NCBI RefSeq assembly: GCF_037094685.1
Contig: NZ_CP146614.1
Span: 5,704,001-5,768,000 of the forward strand
Direction of reading: 5' to 3'
From: Massilia sp. METH4
GTDB lineage: Bacteria; Pseudomonadota; Gammaproteobacteria; Burkholderiales; Burkholderiaceae_D
Length of the DNA stretch: 64,000 nucleotides
The notes below the pieces were generated by a model. That model was not told the DNA's origin. It worked only from the letters and a program-made list of their open reading frames with translations, and searched no databases. Position numbers and translations under genes: made by a program. This document shows positions 1-9,201 of this stretch, piece by piece. How positions within the stretch are numbered: the stretch's first letter is position 1; the number at the start of each line of letters is the position of its first letter.

Positions 1-518
1 AGGCTGGTGGGAATCTTGCGGTCGATGATATTGACCACGCCGCCCACGGCGCCGCCGCCATAGGCCAGCGCCGACGGCCCACGCAGCACTTCGATGCGCT
101 CGGCCAGCAGCGGCTCGAAGCCCACCGCGTGATCGGGACTGATCGTCGACGCATCCTGTACTTCCGCGCCGTCGGCCAGGATCTTCACGCGCGGGCCATC
201 CATGCCGCGGATCACGGGCCGGCTGGCACCGGCGCCGAAGTGGCTGGACGTGATGCCCGGCAGGCGGCCCAGCGTCTCGCCCAGTGTCGATTCGCGCACC
301 CGCACGAGTTCGTCGCCGGAGAGCGTGGTGGCCGGCGTGATCATGTCGTCCGACAGAATACCCAGCGCGCTGGCGGACACCAGCACGGTGGGAATGCTGT
401 CCGGATCGCCGCCGTGGCGGGGCCCCTGCCCCTGGGCTTGGGCGGTCGATGCAAAACCGGTGAACTGCGCAAAGGCCAGCGCGATGGCCAGCGCCAGCGG
501 GGTGCGTGTGTAAGACAT
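1..518 (-). CDS. TonB-dependent outer-membrane receptor (N-terminal part)
   Basis: Only the first 172 codons are present; the gene runs off the left edge. The start codon is at 518-516. A signal peptide of about 28 residues ends in a STAQAQ-like cleavage site. It is followed by a TonB-box-like segment (PTVLVSASAL) and a plug domain with typical motifs: LGRLPGI, RPVIRGMDGPRV, ERIEVLRGP and a GGGAVGGVVNIID stretch. The receptor would sit in the outer membrane and import a metal chelate or metal with TonB-ExbBD energy. The wording of the plug (VIRG-DG-RVKIL, SPDHAVGFEPLLAERIEVLRGP) resembles ZnuD-type zinc/heme receptors more than FepA-type, but the barrel is absent, so the ligand is open. The AT-rich palindrome 70 bp upstream suggests Fur- or Zur-type control. 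Confidence 0.88.
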   Translation of the reverse strand, partial: MSYTRTPLALAIALAFAQFTGFASTAQAQGQGPRHGGDPDSIPTVLVSASALGILSDDMITPATTLSGDELVRVRESTLGETLGRLPGITSSHFGAGASRPVIRGMDGPRVKILADGAEVQDASTISPDHAVGFEPLLAERIEVLRGPSALAYGGGAVGGVVNIIDRKIPTS

Positions 519-587
519 GAATGCAATCCTCTCTGTAGTGGTGTCATGCGCGCCACCGGGCATGCCGGCGGCACAGGCCACAGATTA

Positions 588-609
588 TAATGATAAGTCA
601 TTATCATTA
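588..609. promoter_or_regulatory. Fur/Zur-type operator palindrome
   Basis: The sequence ATGATAA-GTCA-TTATCAT at 590-607 is a perfect inverted repeat that extends to 9-4-9 over 588-609. It contains two GATAAT-like hexamers in opposite orientation, as in Fur boxes, with one extra base compared with the classical 19-bp consensus. It lies 70-91 bp upstream of the TonB receptor start, in the promoter position for that gene. It is also the only strongly AT-rich stretch nearby. Fur is the best guess; Zur is possible because the receptor looks ZnuD-like. Confidence 0.7.
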
Positions 610-673
610 ATAGAGGGTAAGTGACGAAATTGCATGCGCGCGGCGGTCGCCGCCCGCCGCCGAACCGGCGGAT

Positions 674-2770
674 TCAGGCGGTGGCCAGCACCGCATCCAC
701 CTCGGCCGGCACGGCGGGCTTGAGCAGGTGGTGATCGAAGCCTGCGGCGCGCGTGCGCGCGCGGTCTTCCGCCGCGCCCCAGCCGGTGAGCGCGGCCAGC
801 GGCACGGCGGCAAGGCCCGGCAGCTGGCGCAGGCGCCGCGCGGTCTCGTAGCCATCCATCCCGGGCATGCCGATATCGAGGAACACCACTTCCGGCCGGA
901 AGGCCTCGGCGAGCGCGAGCGCGCCCGGCCCGTCGGCCGCCACGCGCGTATCGTGCCCTTCCAGTGCCAGCAGGTCGGCCAGCGAATGGGCGGCATCGAC
1001 GTTGTCGTCCGCGATCAACACGCGCAGGCGCCGGCTGGGGGCTGGCGCCGATGCCGCGCGTGCCGGGCCGGACTGCCGCACGGCCGCCGCCAGCGGCAGG
1101 CGGACCGTGAACGTGCTGCCCTGCCCCGGACCGGCGCTCGCGGCCGTCACGCTGCCGCCGTGCAGGTCAAGCAACCGCCGCACCAGCGAAAGACCGATGC
1201 CCAGGCCGCCGTTGGAGCGCTCCACGTGCCGCGCCACCTGCGTGAACATGTCGAACACGGCATCGAGGGACTCGGCGGCGATGCCGATACCGTTGTCCGC
1301 CACGGCGACGACAGCCATGCCCTCCTCCGCCCACGCGGTGACGCGGATCTTGCCGTGCCGCGGCGTGTACTTCGCCGCGTTCGTCAACAGGTTGCCGATC
1401 ACCTGGGCGATGCGGACGGGATCGGCCTCCACCGGCAGCGGACCCTCGGGCAGGTCGACCGCCAGGTCGTGGCCCGCCGCCTCGAGCGCGGGCATGCTCG
1501 CCTCGATGGCCGTGGCCACGATGCCGTTCAGGTCCGCCACTTCCCGATGCAGCACGATCTTCCCGCTCGATACGCGGGCAATGTCGAGCAGGTCGTTGAT
1601 CAGGTGCGTCATGTGACTCAGCTGGCGGTCCATCATGCCGCTCACTTTTGCCACCGCCTCCGGGCTGCCGGCGGAGAGGCGCAGCAGCTCCAGGCCGTTG
1701 CGGATCGGCGCCAGCGGATTGCGCAGTTCGTGGGCCAGCACGGCCAGGAACTCGGACTTGTGCCGGTCCGCCTCGCGCAGCGCATCCACCGACCGCACGC
1801 GCTCGATGTGCGCCCAGCAGCGTTCCACCACGGCTTCGACCAGCGCCAGCTCCTGCGACGTCCAGCGGCGCGGGTGCTCCTGGTGCACGGCCATCATCGC
1901 CACCAGGTGGCCGCCCTTCACCAGCGGGCAGCAGATGATGGCCTTGATGCCGATGCTGTTGAACATGCCGTCGCCATCGCCCGGGGCCAGCTCCCCGTCC
2001 ACATCGTTGATGACGAGCGTGCGGCCCACGCGCAGGTTCGACGTGGCCTGCGAGCCGAACAGGTCGAGCGAATACACGCCCACCGTGCTGATCGCGCCGG
2101 GCACGCGCCAGTCGTGCCGGATCGTGAACCGGTCGTTGTCCGGCTCCAGGTCGGCATAGGCAACCCGCGTGACGCGCAGGTGCTCGCCCAGCAGCCGCGT
2201 GGCTTCGCTCATGATGGCGCGCGGATCGCTGGCCACCCGGGTGGCCTCGCCGATCTCGTCCAGCAGGCGCAGCCGCTCCATCGCCGCGTCGCGCTCATGG
2301 CGCGAGGCGACCCTGGCGGTCGTTTCCACGCAGGTCAGCAGCAGTCCGGCGATGGCGCCCGCGTCGTCATGGATGGGACTCGTGAAGAACGAGACATGGA
2401 CCTGCTCCGGGTAGCCGTTGCGCAGCACGGTGAAGGGCTGGTCTTCCAGGGCGCCGGTGGCGTGGCCGCGCAGGGCCGCGTCGAACACGGGGCCGACCAC
2501 GTCGGCCAGCTCCGGCCACACGGCGCGGAACGGCTGGCCCATCATGCCGCCGGCCTCGTTGGCGCGCCCGCCCAGCAAGGTGCGGTAGCCGTCGTTGAAC
2601 AGCAGGCGCAGCTCGCTCCCCCACATCACGCTCATCGGCTGCAGCGAATGCAGCACCATGCCGGCCGCCGTGCGCAGCGCCCGCGGCCACGTGGCGGCAT
2701 CGCCGAACGGCGTCGCCCCCCAGTCGAATGGGGGGATGGCCGAAACTGCGGAAGGGTGAAGATGTGGCAT
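674..2770 (-). CDS. Hybrid sensor histidine kinase with PAS, GAF and receiver domains
   Basis: A cytoplasmic hybrid kinase of 698 residues without membrane segments. Order: an N-terminal PAS-like region (about 10-150), a GAF domain (about 165-325), a HisKA dimerisation domain with the H-box AHELRNPL (phospho-acceptor His347), a HATPase_c domain with N, G1 and G2 boxes (DNGIGI, GLGIGLSLV), and a C-terminal receiver with FLDIGMPGMDG, whose Asp632 is the predicted acceptor. The start at 2770 is chosen because homologous sequence begins near MPHLHPS; an upstream in-frame Met at 2908 would add 46 low-complexity residues. No output regulator gene is adjacent, so its partner is unknown. It is transcribed toward the TonB receptor but is separated from it by the operator region. 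Confidence 0.88.
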   Translation of the reverse strand: MPHLHPSAVSAIPPFDWGATPFGDAATWPRALRTAAGMVLHSLQPMSVMWGSELRLLFNDGYRTLLGGRANEAGGMMGQPFRAVWPELADVVGPVFDAALRGHATGALEDQPFTVLRNGYPEQVHVSFFTSPIHDDAGAIAGLLLTCVETTARVASRHERDAAMERLRLLDEIGEATRVASDPRAIMSEATRLLGEHLRVTRVAYADLEPDNDRFTIRHDWRVPGAISTVGVYSLDLFGSQATSNLRVGRTLVINDVDGELAPGDGDGMFNSIGIKAIICCPLVKGGHLVAMMAVHQEHPRRWTSQELALVEAVVERCWAHIERVRSVDALREADRHKSEFLAVLAHELRNPLAPIRNGLELLRLSAGSPEAVAKVSGMMDRQLSHMTHLINDLLDIARVSSGKIVLHREVADLNGIVATAIEASMPALEAAGHDLAVDLPEGPLPVEADPVRIAQVIGNLLTNAAKYTPRHGKIRVTAWAEEGMAVVAVADNGIGIAAESLDAVFDMFTQVARHVERSNGGLGIGLSLVRRLLDLHGGSVTAASAGPGQGSTFTVRLPLAAAVRQSGPARAASAPAPSRRLRVLIADDNVDAAHSLADLLALEGHDTRVAADGPGALALAEAFRPEVVFLDIGMPGMDGYETARRLRQLPGLAAVPLAALTGWGAAEDRARTRAAGFDHHLLKPAVPAEVDAVLATA

Positions 2771-2977
2771 GGGCGGGAACGGCAATGGACGGGGGACAGG
2801 ATGGCGCAACGATACCATGCCGTCCGACAAGACGTCGGCCTCTTGTCCGGGACAGCCGGGCTGGTGCCCAGCCCTGGCGCTATGCCACTTCCGGATAGCG
2901 CGGACCATAATTGGAATAACAACGGCGTTGCATTCCCGGCTAGACTTTTTGCTTCCCCATCATAAGAACAACGTGCA

Positions 2978-5497
2978 ATGCCGAGACACCTCCTTCCCCT
3001 CCTCGCCTGCGGCGTAGTCGCCCTTTCCGCCCACGCCGCCGAAACCCCGGTCCGGGAACGGATCTCCTTCAACACAGACTGGCGCTTCCACAAGCTCGCC
3101 GCGGGCACGTGGGAACCCGGCGAGACCTTCGCGCAGCCGGACTTCGACGACAAGACGTGGCGCCCGCTCCGCCTGCCGCACGACTGGGGCATCGAGGGCC
3201 CGTTCCGGCAGGAGTACCCGAACGACACGGGCAAGCTGCCATGGTGGGGCAAGGCGTGGTACCGCAAGCACTTCACGCTGCCGGCCGCCGACGCGGGGCG
3301 CCGCATCTACCTCGATGTCGACGGGGCGATGTCGAACGCGCAGGTATGGATCAATGGCCGCAATGTCGGCGGCTGGCCGTATGGGTATGCCTCCTGGCGC
3401 GTGGACCTCACGCCATACGTGAAACCGGGCGGCGACAACGTGCTCGCCATCCGCCTGGACAATCCGGAAGCCTCGTCGCGCTGGTATCCGGGCGGCGGCA
3501 TCTACCGCAATGTGTGGCTGGTGAAGACGGCGCCCGTGCACGTGGCGCAGTACGGCACCTTCGTGACCACGCCGCAGGTGACGAAGGAATCGGCCACCGT
3601 GAATGTCGAGGTCACTGTCGACAACCACGGCCCGCAGACCGACGTGCGCATCGCGACCGACATCTACTTGCTGGACGAGACCGGGCGCCGCACCGGCACG
3701 CCGGTGGCGCGCAAGGAAGCGTCGTCGCCCGTCTGGGCGCCGGCCGACCGCCAGGCCCAGGCGAGCCAGGCCCTGATCGTGCCCAATCCGCGCCTGTGGA
3801 GCCCCGCCACGCCGCGGCGCTACGTGGCCGTCACCACGGTCACGGCCAGGGGCCGCGTGGTCGACGTGGTCGAGACGCCGTTCGGCATCCGCACCATCGC
3901 CTTCGACGCCAGGCGCGGCTTCCTGCTGAACGGCACCCGCCTGCCGATCAACGGCGTGTGCCAGCACCACGACCTGGGCGCGCTGGGCGCGGCCATCAAT
4001 GTGCGCGCGCTGGAACGCCAGCTCGAGATCCTGCGCGAGATGGGCGTGAACGCCATCCGCACCAGCCATAACCCGCCGGCGCCGGAGCTGCTCGACCTGG
4101 CCGACCGCGTGGGCTTCGTGGTGGTGGCCGAGGCATTCGACATTTGGGGCGAGAAGAAGAACCCGAACGACTACCACCTGCACTACAAGGAGTGGCACGA
4201 AAAGGACTTGCGCGGCATGATCCGGCGCGACCGCAACCACCCCAGCGTGATCGCCTGGAGCATCGGCAACGAGATCGTCGAACAGGGGGCGCGCGAAGGC
4301 TGGAAGGTGGCGGCGCACCTCTCGGAGATTGCCCGCGGCGAGGACCGCACCCGCCCGACCACGGCCGCGTTCAACCATGTCGGCTCGGCCTACAACGGCT
4401 TCCAGAACGCCGTCGACGTGTTCGGCTACAACTACAAGCCGCAGGAATACGGCAAGTTCCACGAGCACGCGCCGCACGTTCCGCTGCTGGGCAGCGAGAC
4501 GGCATCGACGGTCAGTTCGCGCGGCGAGTACTTCTTCCCCGTCAGCGACGACAAGTCCAAGGGGCTGGCCAACTTCCACGTCAGCAGCTACGACCTCTCC
4601 GCGCCGCCCTGGGCCACCCCGCCAGACGCCGAGTTCCGCGGGCAGGACGACAACGCGTTCGTGGCCGGCGAATTCGTGTGGACGGGCTTCGACTACCTGG
4701 GCGAACCCACGCCCTACAACAGCGACACGACGAACCTGCTCAATTTCACGGACCCGGCGCAACAGCAGCGCATGGCGCAGCAATTGCAGGACCTGAAGAA
4801 GATTGCCGTGCCGTCGCGCAGCTCCTACTTCGGCATCGTCGACCTCGCCGGCTTCAAGAAGGACCGCTTCTACATCTACCAGGCGCGCTGGCGCCCGGAG
4901 CTGCCGATGGCGCACCTGCTGCCCCACTGGACCTGGCCGGAGCGCGTGGGCCAGGTGACGCCGGTGCACCTGTACACGTCCGGCGACGAGGCCGAGCTGT
5001 TCCTCAACGGCCGTTCCCTGGGCCGCAAGAAGCGCGGCCCGCGCGACTACCGGCTGCGCTGGGACGACGTGGTGTACCAGCCCGGCACCTTGCAGGCGGT
5101 GACGTACAAGGATGGCAAGCGCTGGGCGGAGGATACCGTGCACACCGCCGGGCCGGCGGCACGGCTGCAACTGTCGGCGGACCGCGCCACGCTGCGCGCC
5201 GATGGCGACGACCTGTCCTTCGTCACCGTGACGATCGCCGACAAGGATGGCCGGCCGGTGCCGCGCACGTCGAACCGTATCAGCTTCACGCTGTCGGGCC
5301 CCGGCGAAATCGTCGCGACCGACAACGGCGATCCCACGAGCTTCGAGTCGTTCCAGTCGCCCGAGCGCAAGGCATTCAACGGGCTGGCCCTCGCCATCGT
5401 GCGCACCAGGGCCGGACAGGCCGGGAAGATGGTGTTGACGGCGACTGCCGACGGGTTGCAAAGCGCGCAGGTGACGCTGGAGAGCCGCGACAAGTAA
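2978..5497 (+). CDS. Exported glycoside hydrolase family 2 (beta-galactosidase-like)
   Basis: This 839-residue enzyme has a signal peptide (first about 20 residues, ending HAAE), a GH2 sugar-binding jelly roll (about 25-190), an Ig-like GH2 domain (about 200-310), a TIM barrel (about 315-600), a DUF4982-type domain (about 635-700) and a C-terminal Ig-like domain. The acid/base is Glu432 in WSIGNEIVE and the nucleophile is Glu507 in LLGSETAST. This architecture is typical of bacterial GalB-type beta-galactosidases acting on plant hemicellulose side chains in the periplasm or outside the cell. The substrate could also be another beta-glycoside. It stands alone, divergent from the kinase, with no transporter beside it. 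Confidence 0.9.
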   Translation: MPRHLLPLLACGVVALSAHAAETPVRERISFNTDWRFHKLAAGTWEPGETFAQPDFDDKTWRPLRLPHDWGIEGPFRQEYPNDTGKLPWWGKAWYRKHFTLPAADAGRRIYLDVDGAMSNAQVWINGRNVGGWPYGYASWRVDLTPYVKPGGDNVLAIRLDNPEASSRWYPGGGIYRNVWLVKTAPVHVAQYGTFVTTPQVTKESATVNVEVTVDNHGPQTDVRIATDIYLLDETGRRTGTPVARKEASSPVWAPADRQAQASQALIVPNPRLWSPATPRRYVAVTTVTARGRVVDVVETPFGIRTIAFDARRGFLLNGTRLPINGVCQHHDLGALGAAINVRALERQLEILREMGVNAIRTSHNPPAPELLDLADRVGFVVVAEAFDIWGEKKNPNDYHLHYKEWHEKDLRGMIRRDRNHPSVIAWSIGNEIVEQGAREGWKVAAHLSEIARGEDRTRPTTAAFNHVGSAYNGFQNAVDVFGYNYKPQEYGKFHEHAPHVPLLGSETASTVSSRGEYFFPVSDDKSKGLANFHVSSYDLSAPPWATPPDAEFRGQDDNAFVAGEFVWTGFDYLGEPTPYNSDTTNLLNFTDPAQQQRMAQQLQDLKKIAVPSRSSYFGIVDLAGFKKDRFYIYQARWRPELPMAHLLPHWTWPERVGQVTPVHLYTSGDEAELFLNGRSLGRKKRGPRDYRLRWDDVVYQPGTLQAVTYKDGKRWAEDTVHTAGPAARLQLSADRATLRADGDDLSFVTVTIADKDGRPVPRTSNRISFTLSGPGEIVATDNGDPTSFESFQSPERKAFNGLALAIVRTRAGQAGKMVLTATADGLQSAQVTLESRDK

Positions 5498-5526
5498 GCA
5501 AGGCGGCACGCGCCGCTACTACTCCA

Positions 5527-5622
5527 GGTGTCGGACAGCATTTCCCGAGGGGAAATGCTGTCCGACACCGGTTTTCTCGCGAGGCAACGAACTCCGGCAG
5601 CGAAAAGCCGGTGTCCGACACC
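5527..5622. repeat. Dispersed GGTGTCGGACA-type palindromic repeat
   Basis: A perfect 20-bp inverted repeat with a 3-base loop occupies 5527-5569 (arms start GGTGTCGGACAGC). A shorter GGTGTCCGACACC palindrome follows at 5610-5622. Related units occur near 9262-9345, 28185-28227 and 44979-45078, always between genes. Here it lies between the convergent GH2 and tetR genes, where the hairpin may also stop transcription. It resembles REP-type repeats. Confidence 0.75.
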
Positions 5623-5638
5623 GAGTACGCGAGCGCTG

Positions 5639-6271
5639 CTAGTTTCCTCGCCCGTAAGCGTCGCGCAGGGCCCGCAACGCCAGCCCGATCAGGTCACCGG
5701 CCGTCAACCCGGCATGCAGCTGGGTCGCGTTCCCGTAGGCGATATCCATCACCAGCGCCCCGAGCCGCAGCACCGGCACGGGCGACTGCCCGCCGGGGAA
5801 TATCTTCACGAGCCGCGAACCCACCTGGCGCCACTCGTCGTCGAACATCTTCGTGTGGCGCGCGGCCACCCTCGCGTCGGCACGGGCCAGCCGGGCCATG
5901 TCGACCACAAGCAGGCGCAGGTCGGGCTCGTGGCGCAAGCCGTCGGCCCAGGCGCAGACCGTGTCGATGACGGCATCCGGGCCATCCACCGCGTCCAGGC
6001 GCTGGCACAGCTCATTGGCCGCCCGCAGCGCGTAGAAGTCGAACATGGCGAAGAACAGCTCATCCTTCGACGCGAAGTTCGAATACATGGCGCCCTTCGA
6101 ATATCCGGCTTCCTCGGCGATGCGGTCGATCGACGCGCCGGCATAGCCCTCGCGTGTAAACACCACCGCGGCCGAGGCCAGCAGGCGCTCGCGGGTGCGG
6201 GCGCGGCTTTGTTCGCGCGTGAGGCGCGCGGGCCGCGGGGCCGTGATGGCGTTGTCGATGCTGTCGGTCAT
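5639..6271 (-). CDS. TetR/AcrR-family transcriptional repressor
   Basis: A 210-residue regulator. The N-terminal helix-turn-helix (about 18-65) shows the family pattern: REGYAGASIDRIAEEAGYSKGA, then MYSNFASKDELF. The C-terminal half is a ligand-binding helical domain without a recognisable signature. It is the last gene of the operon that encodes a small protein, an EmrB-like pump and an EmrA-like adaptor, 22 bp after the adaptor stop. It most likely represses this operon through the palindrome inside the promoter at 9202-9229 and releases it when a toxic substrate is bound. The inducer cannot be read from the sequence. Confidence 0.9.
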   Translation of the reverse strand: MTDSIDNAITAPRPARLTREQSRARTRERLLASAAVVFTREGYAGASIDRIAEEAGYSKGAMYSNFASKDELFFAMFDFYALRAANELCQRLDAVDGPDAVIDTVCAWADGLRHEPDLRLLVVDMARLARADARVAARHTKMFDDEWRQVGSRLVKIFPGGQSPVPVLRLGALVMDIAYGNATQLHAGLTAGDLIGLALRALRDAYGRGN

Positions 6272-6293
6272 GGTCCTCGTTTCGTGAGCTGCC

Positions 6294-7331
6294 TCAGCCC
6301 GCGTCGACCAGCACGGTCGGCGTGACGGACATGCCCACCTTCAGCAGTTGCGCGGCACGCTGGCCCGGATCGATGACGATCTTCACGGGCAGCCGCTGCA
6401 CCACCTTCGTGAAGTTGCCGGTGGCATTGTCCGGCGCGATCGGCGAGAACGACACGCTGCTGGCGGGGGCGAGGCTGGCGACATGGCCGGTCAGCGTGGT
6501 GCCCGGCAGCATGTCGACCGCGATTGTAACGCGCTGGCCGGCGCGCACGTGGGCCAGCTGGGTTTCGCGGAAGTTTGCTTCGATATACGCCTGCTGCAGC
6601 GGCACGATCGCGAGCAGCGCGGCGCCCACCTGTGCATAGGCCCCCACGCGCACGGCGCGCTGGCCCACCACGCCGTCGATCGGCGCCTCGATGCGCGTGT
6701 ACGACAGGTTCAGCTCCGCCGCCGCCAGCGCGGCCCGGGCGCGCGCCACCTGGGCGTCGGCCTGTTCCACCTGGGCGCCCAGCACGGCCAGTTCCTGCTT
6801 CGCGGCGGCCAGCGCGGCGACGTCGGCCGCGTGGTTGGCGGCGGCGGCATCGGTCTGCGACTCGGCCTGCTGGCGGTCCTGCACCGACGCGGAACCGTCC
6901 GACGCCAGGTCGCGGTAGCGCTGCGCGTTGGCCTTGGCATACTTCAGCGTGGCCGCCCCGGCGTCGATCGCGGCGGCGGCGCGCCTGATCGTGCTGCCCT
7001 GCTGCGCGATGGCGGCGCGGGCGCGCACGAGGTCGGCCTCGGCCTTCGCCAGGTCGGCGCGCGCCATGTCCACGGCCGCCACGAAGTCGCGGTCGTCGAT
7101 GCGGGCCAGCAGCTGGCCCTTGCGCACGGCCTGGTGATCCTCGACCAGCACGTCGACCACCTTGCCGGCCACCTGCGGCGCCACCAGCGTGAAGTCGGCC
7201 GTCACGTAGGCGTCATCCGTGCTCTGGCGGGTCGCGCCGCCTTCGGTATGGGTCAACGACCAGGCGCTGCCGGCCGCCAGGGCGGCCACCAGCAGGCCGA
7301 TCACGATCTTTGCGGAGTTGGGAAGGGACAT
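6294..7331 (-). CDS. emrA: EmrA/HlyD-type membrane fusion protein of a drug efflux pump
   Basis: A 345-residue periplasmic adaptor anchored by one N-terminal membrane segment (about 8-25). A lipoyl-like half-motif (APQVAGKVVDVLVEDHQAVRKGQLL) is followed by a long alpha-helical coiled coil rich in Ala and Gln (about 80-200). The second lipoyl half and beta-barrel follow (SYTRIEAPIDGVVGQRAVRVGAYA). This is the standard order of EmrA-like adaptors that link an MFS pump to an outer-membrane channel. It starts 15 bp after the pump gene stop. No TolC-like channel gene is in the operon, so an outside partner is expected. The symbol is by family resemblance. Confidence 0.87.
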   Translation of the reverse strand: MSLPNSAKIVIGLLVAALAAGSAWSLTHTEGGATRQSTDDAYVTADFTLVAPQVAGKVVDVLVEDHQAVRKGQLLARIDDRDFVAAVDMARADLAKAEADLVRARAAIAQQGSTIRRAAAAIDAGAATLKYAKANAQRYRDLASDGSASVQDRQQAESQTDAAAANHAADVAALAAAKQELAVLGAQVEQADAQVARARAALAAAELNLSYTRIEAPIDGVVGQRAVRVGAYAQVGAALLAIVPLQQAYIEANFRETQLAHVRAGQRVTIAVDMLPGTTLTGHVASLAPASSVSFSPIAPDNATGNFTKVVQRLPVKIVIDPGQRAAQLLKVGMSVTPTVLVDAG

Positions 7332-7346
7332 CGTATCCTCGAAAAG

Positions 7347-8912
7347 CTATTGTTTTTTGGGCGCCAGCGCCGGCGGCGCAATGTATTGCAGCGACAGCAC
7401 CAGCGGAATCAAGGCCAGCGCCAGCCCGCCCAGCACGAGGTAGCCGTCGGCGATCGACAGCACGAAGGCCTGGTGCGAGACGCGGTCGGCCAGGCCGGCC
7501 AGCTCGCCTGGCTGCACCGCCCCGGCGCTGCGCCGCATATTGGCCGCGCCGTCGAGCAGCACATTGGCATGGGTGGCTTCGCGCACGGCCAGCAGGCGGC
7601 CGACGAGCGCGCTGCCGAACATGGTGCCGAAGGCGCGCAGCGTGTTGACGATGCCGGAGACCTGCGGCCCCTCCATCGGCTGGACCACGCTGGTGGCCAG
7701 GAACAGCAGCGCAATGACCGCCATGGGCTGGCCGAACGCGTGCAGCGCCTGCGCCAACGCGAATTCGGCCGCCATCCATTCGGGCGTCACGCGCGAGGCC
7801 ACCCAGCAGGCGCAGGCGATCAGCAGCAGGCCCACCACGAACACGTGGCGCGCATCGATCCATTTCTTGTATAGCAGCCACGACACCATCGGGCCCAGGA
7901 TGAACTGCGGCAGGCCTACCTGCAAGCCGATCACGGCCAGCTGCGGCGTGCGGAAATGCCAGGCGTGGCCCAGGTAGTCGGCCGGCAGCAGGGAGCCGGA
8001 AAGCAGCACGACCAGCATGCCGACGAAGACCGTGAAGCCCAGGCCGAGGTTGCGCCGGTGCAGCAGTTGCAGCTTGATGAAGGGCATGGGGTGAAACCAC
8101 TCGCAGACCAGGAAGATCGCCAGCAGCGCCAGGCCGCCGCCGAACAGCCGGCACACCAGAGCGCTGTTGAACCAGTCCAGCCGCTCGCCCTGCGTCAGGC
8201 CGATGCCGATCATGACGAGGCCCGCCAGGCCCGTCACGAGGCCGGGCAGGTCGATCTGCCTGAAGCGCTCCAGCCGCACCGGGTCCTGCGGGATGCCCCA
8301 CCCGACCGCGGCCAGCGAAAACAGCGCCATCGGCACGGTCTGCCAGAACATCAGGCGCCAGTCCATCACGCCATCGGTCCACGTGGCGGACAGCCAGGTG
8401 GCGACGTTCGGCGCGAACGTCGCCGTCATCGCATACAGCGCCAGGCCGTACAGCCGGATCGGGGTGGGAAAGAAGCGCAGCGCCGCGGCCATCAGCACCG
8501 GGATCAGCAGGCCGCCGAAAAAGCCTTGCAGGCAGCGCAACAGCAACAGCGTGGTGGTATCGGGCGCCAGCGGCGTGAGCAAGCCCAGCGAGGTAAAGAT
8601 CGCCACCACGGCCATGTGGTAGCGGCGGAACGAGAACGTGATGGCGAACCATGCCGAGAACGGCATCGCCGCCAGCTCGAAGGCGGCATACAGGCTCGAG
8701 ATCCAGCTGCCGTCATCGACGCCCATGCCGTACACGGCGCGGATATCGCCCAGCGCCAGGGTGCCGATGCGGCTGTTCAGGCCGGACATCATCGCGGCCA
8801 CGAAAACGCCGACGACACCGGTCAGCAGGCGCGGGCCGAACGGATGGACGGCGGGGGCGGAAACGGGCGCCGCCGGGGATGCCGGGGCCGCCGCGGACAG
8901 TTGCGCGGTCAT
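7347..8912 (-). CDS. emrB: EmrB-type DHA2 major facilitator multidrug exporter
   Basis: A 521-residue inner-membrane protein with about 14 hydrophobic segments, the number expected for DHA2 antiporters. The start shows LTGVVGVFVAAMMSGLNSRI and a following loop typical of this family. A Gly/Pro-rich motif C region is present in the fifth helix area. It should use the proton gradient to export lipophilic toxic compounds together with the adaptor encoded downstream. Its ATG overlaps the stop codon of the preceding 87-codon gene (ATGA), so the two are translationally coupled. The substrate is unknown. Confidence 0.88.
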   Translation of the reverse strand: MTAQLSAAAPASPAAPVSAPAVHPFGPRLLTGVVGVFVAAMMSGLNSRIGTLALGDIRAVYGMGVDDGSWISSLYAAFELAAMPFSAWFAITFSFRRYHMAVVAIFTSLGLLTPLAPDTTTLLLLRCLQGFFGGLLIPVLMAAALRFFPTPIRLYGLALYAMTATFAPNVATWLSATWTDGVMDWRLMFWQTVPMALFSLAAVGWGIPQDPVRLERFRQIDLPGLVTGLAGLVMIGIGLTQGERLDWFNSALVCRLFGGGLALLAIFLVCEWFHPMPFIKLQLLHRRNLGLGFTVFVGMLVVLLSGSLLPADYLGHAWHFRTPQLAVIGLQVGLPQFILGPMVSWLLYKKWIDARHVFVVGLLLIACACWVASRVTPEWMAAEFALAQALHAFGQPMAVIALLFLATSVVQPMEGPQVSGIVNTLRAFGTMFGSALVGRLLAVREATHANVLLDGAANMRRSAGAVQPGELAGLADRVSHQAFVLSIADGYLVLGGLALALIPLVLSLQYIAPPALAPKKQ

Positions 8913-9172
8913 CGTCGATCCGTCCGCTTCGCGTCGACGGCCAGCCGGCGTGCGGCCGCGACCGCGGCGTGCCTGGCCTCCTCCAGCGTGGCGCAGATGC
9001 CGCTGTCGGCTACGCCGCCTGTCTCATAGGTCTGGATTTCCCAGTGCCAGCGGCCGTCGAACTCGTCCGGCCAGACGCACAGGCGGCGGTGCGCCACGCT
9101 GTAGATCGCGTCGTCGAGATCGCATACCCACAGGGGCAGCTCGAATTCGTCGGAGGGGTGCCAGTCGGGCAT
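8909..9172 (-). CDS. Small hypothetical protein leading the efflux operon
   Basis: An 87-residue soluble protein rich in Trp, Asp and Arg (MPDWHPSDEFELPLWVCD at the start, a helical Ala/Arg-rich tail). No family was recognised. It is real rather than a shadow: it is the first gene after a good promoter, its stop overlaps the pump start by four bases, and codon use matches the neighbours. The C-terminal part (TLEEARHAAVAAARRLAVD) suggests one amphipathic helix. It may be a cytoplasmic accessory factor of the pump or simply a translational leader; neither is shown. Confidence 0.65.
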   Translation of the reverse strand: MPDWHPSDEFELPLWVCDLDDAIYSVAHRRLCVWPDEFDGRWHWEIQTYETGGVADSGICATLEEARHAAVAAARRLAVDAKRTDRR

Positions 9173-9201
9173 TGGCGGTCAGGAATTGATGAAAGGCATC
9201 A

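Noticed and set aside
728..2965. Plus-strand open frame opposite the hybrid kinase
   Set aside because: Antisense shadow; the kinase on the other strand has all domain motifs in order.
2960..5509. Long open frame antisense to the GH2 gene (about 849 codons)
   Set aside because: It is the reverse of a clear GH2 gene with catalytic motifs; its translation is Arg/Ala/Val-rich low complexity, as expected for shadows in GC-rich DNA.
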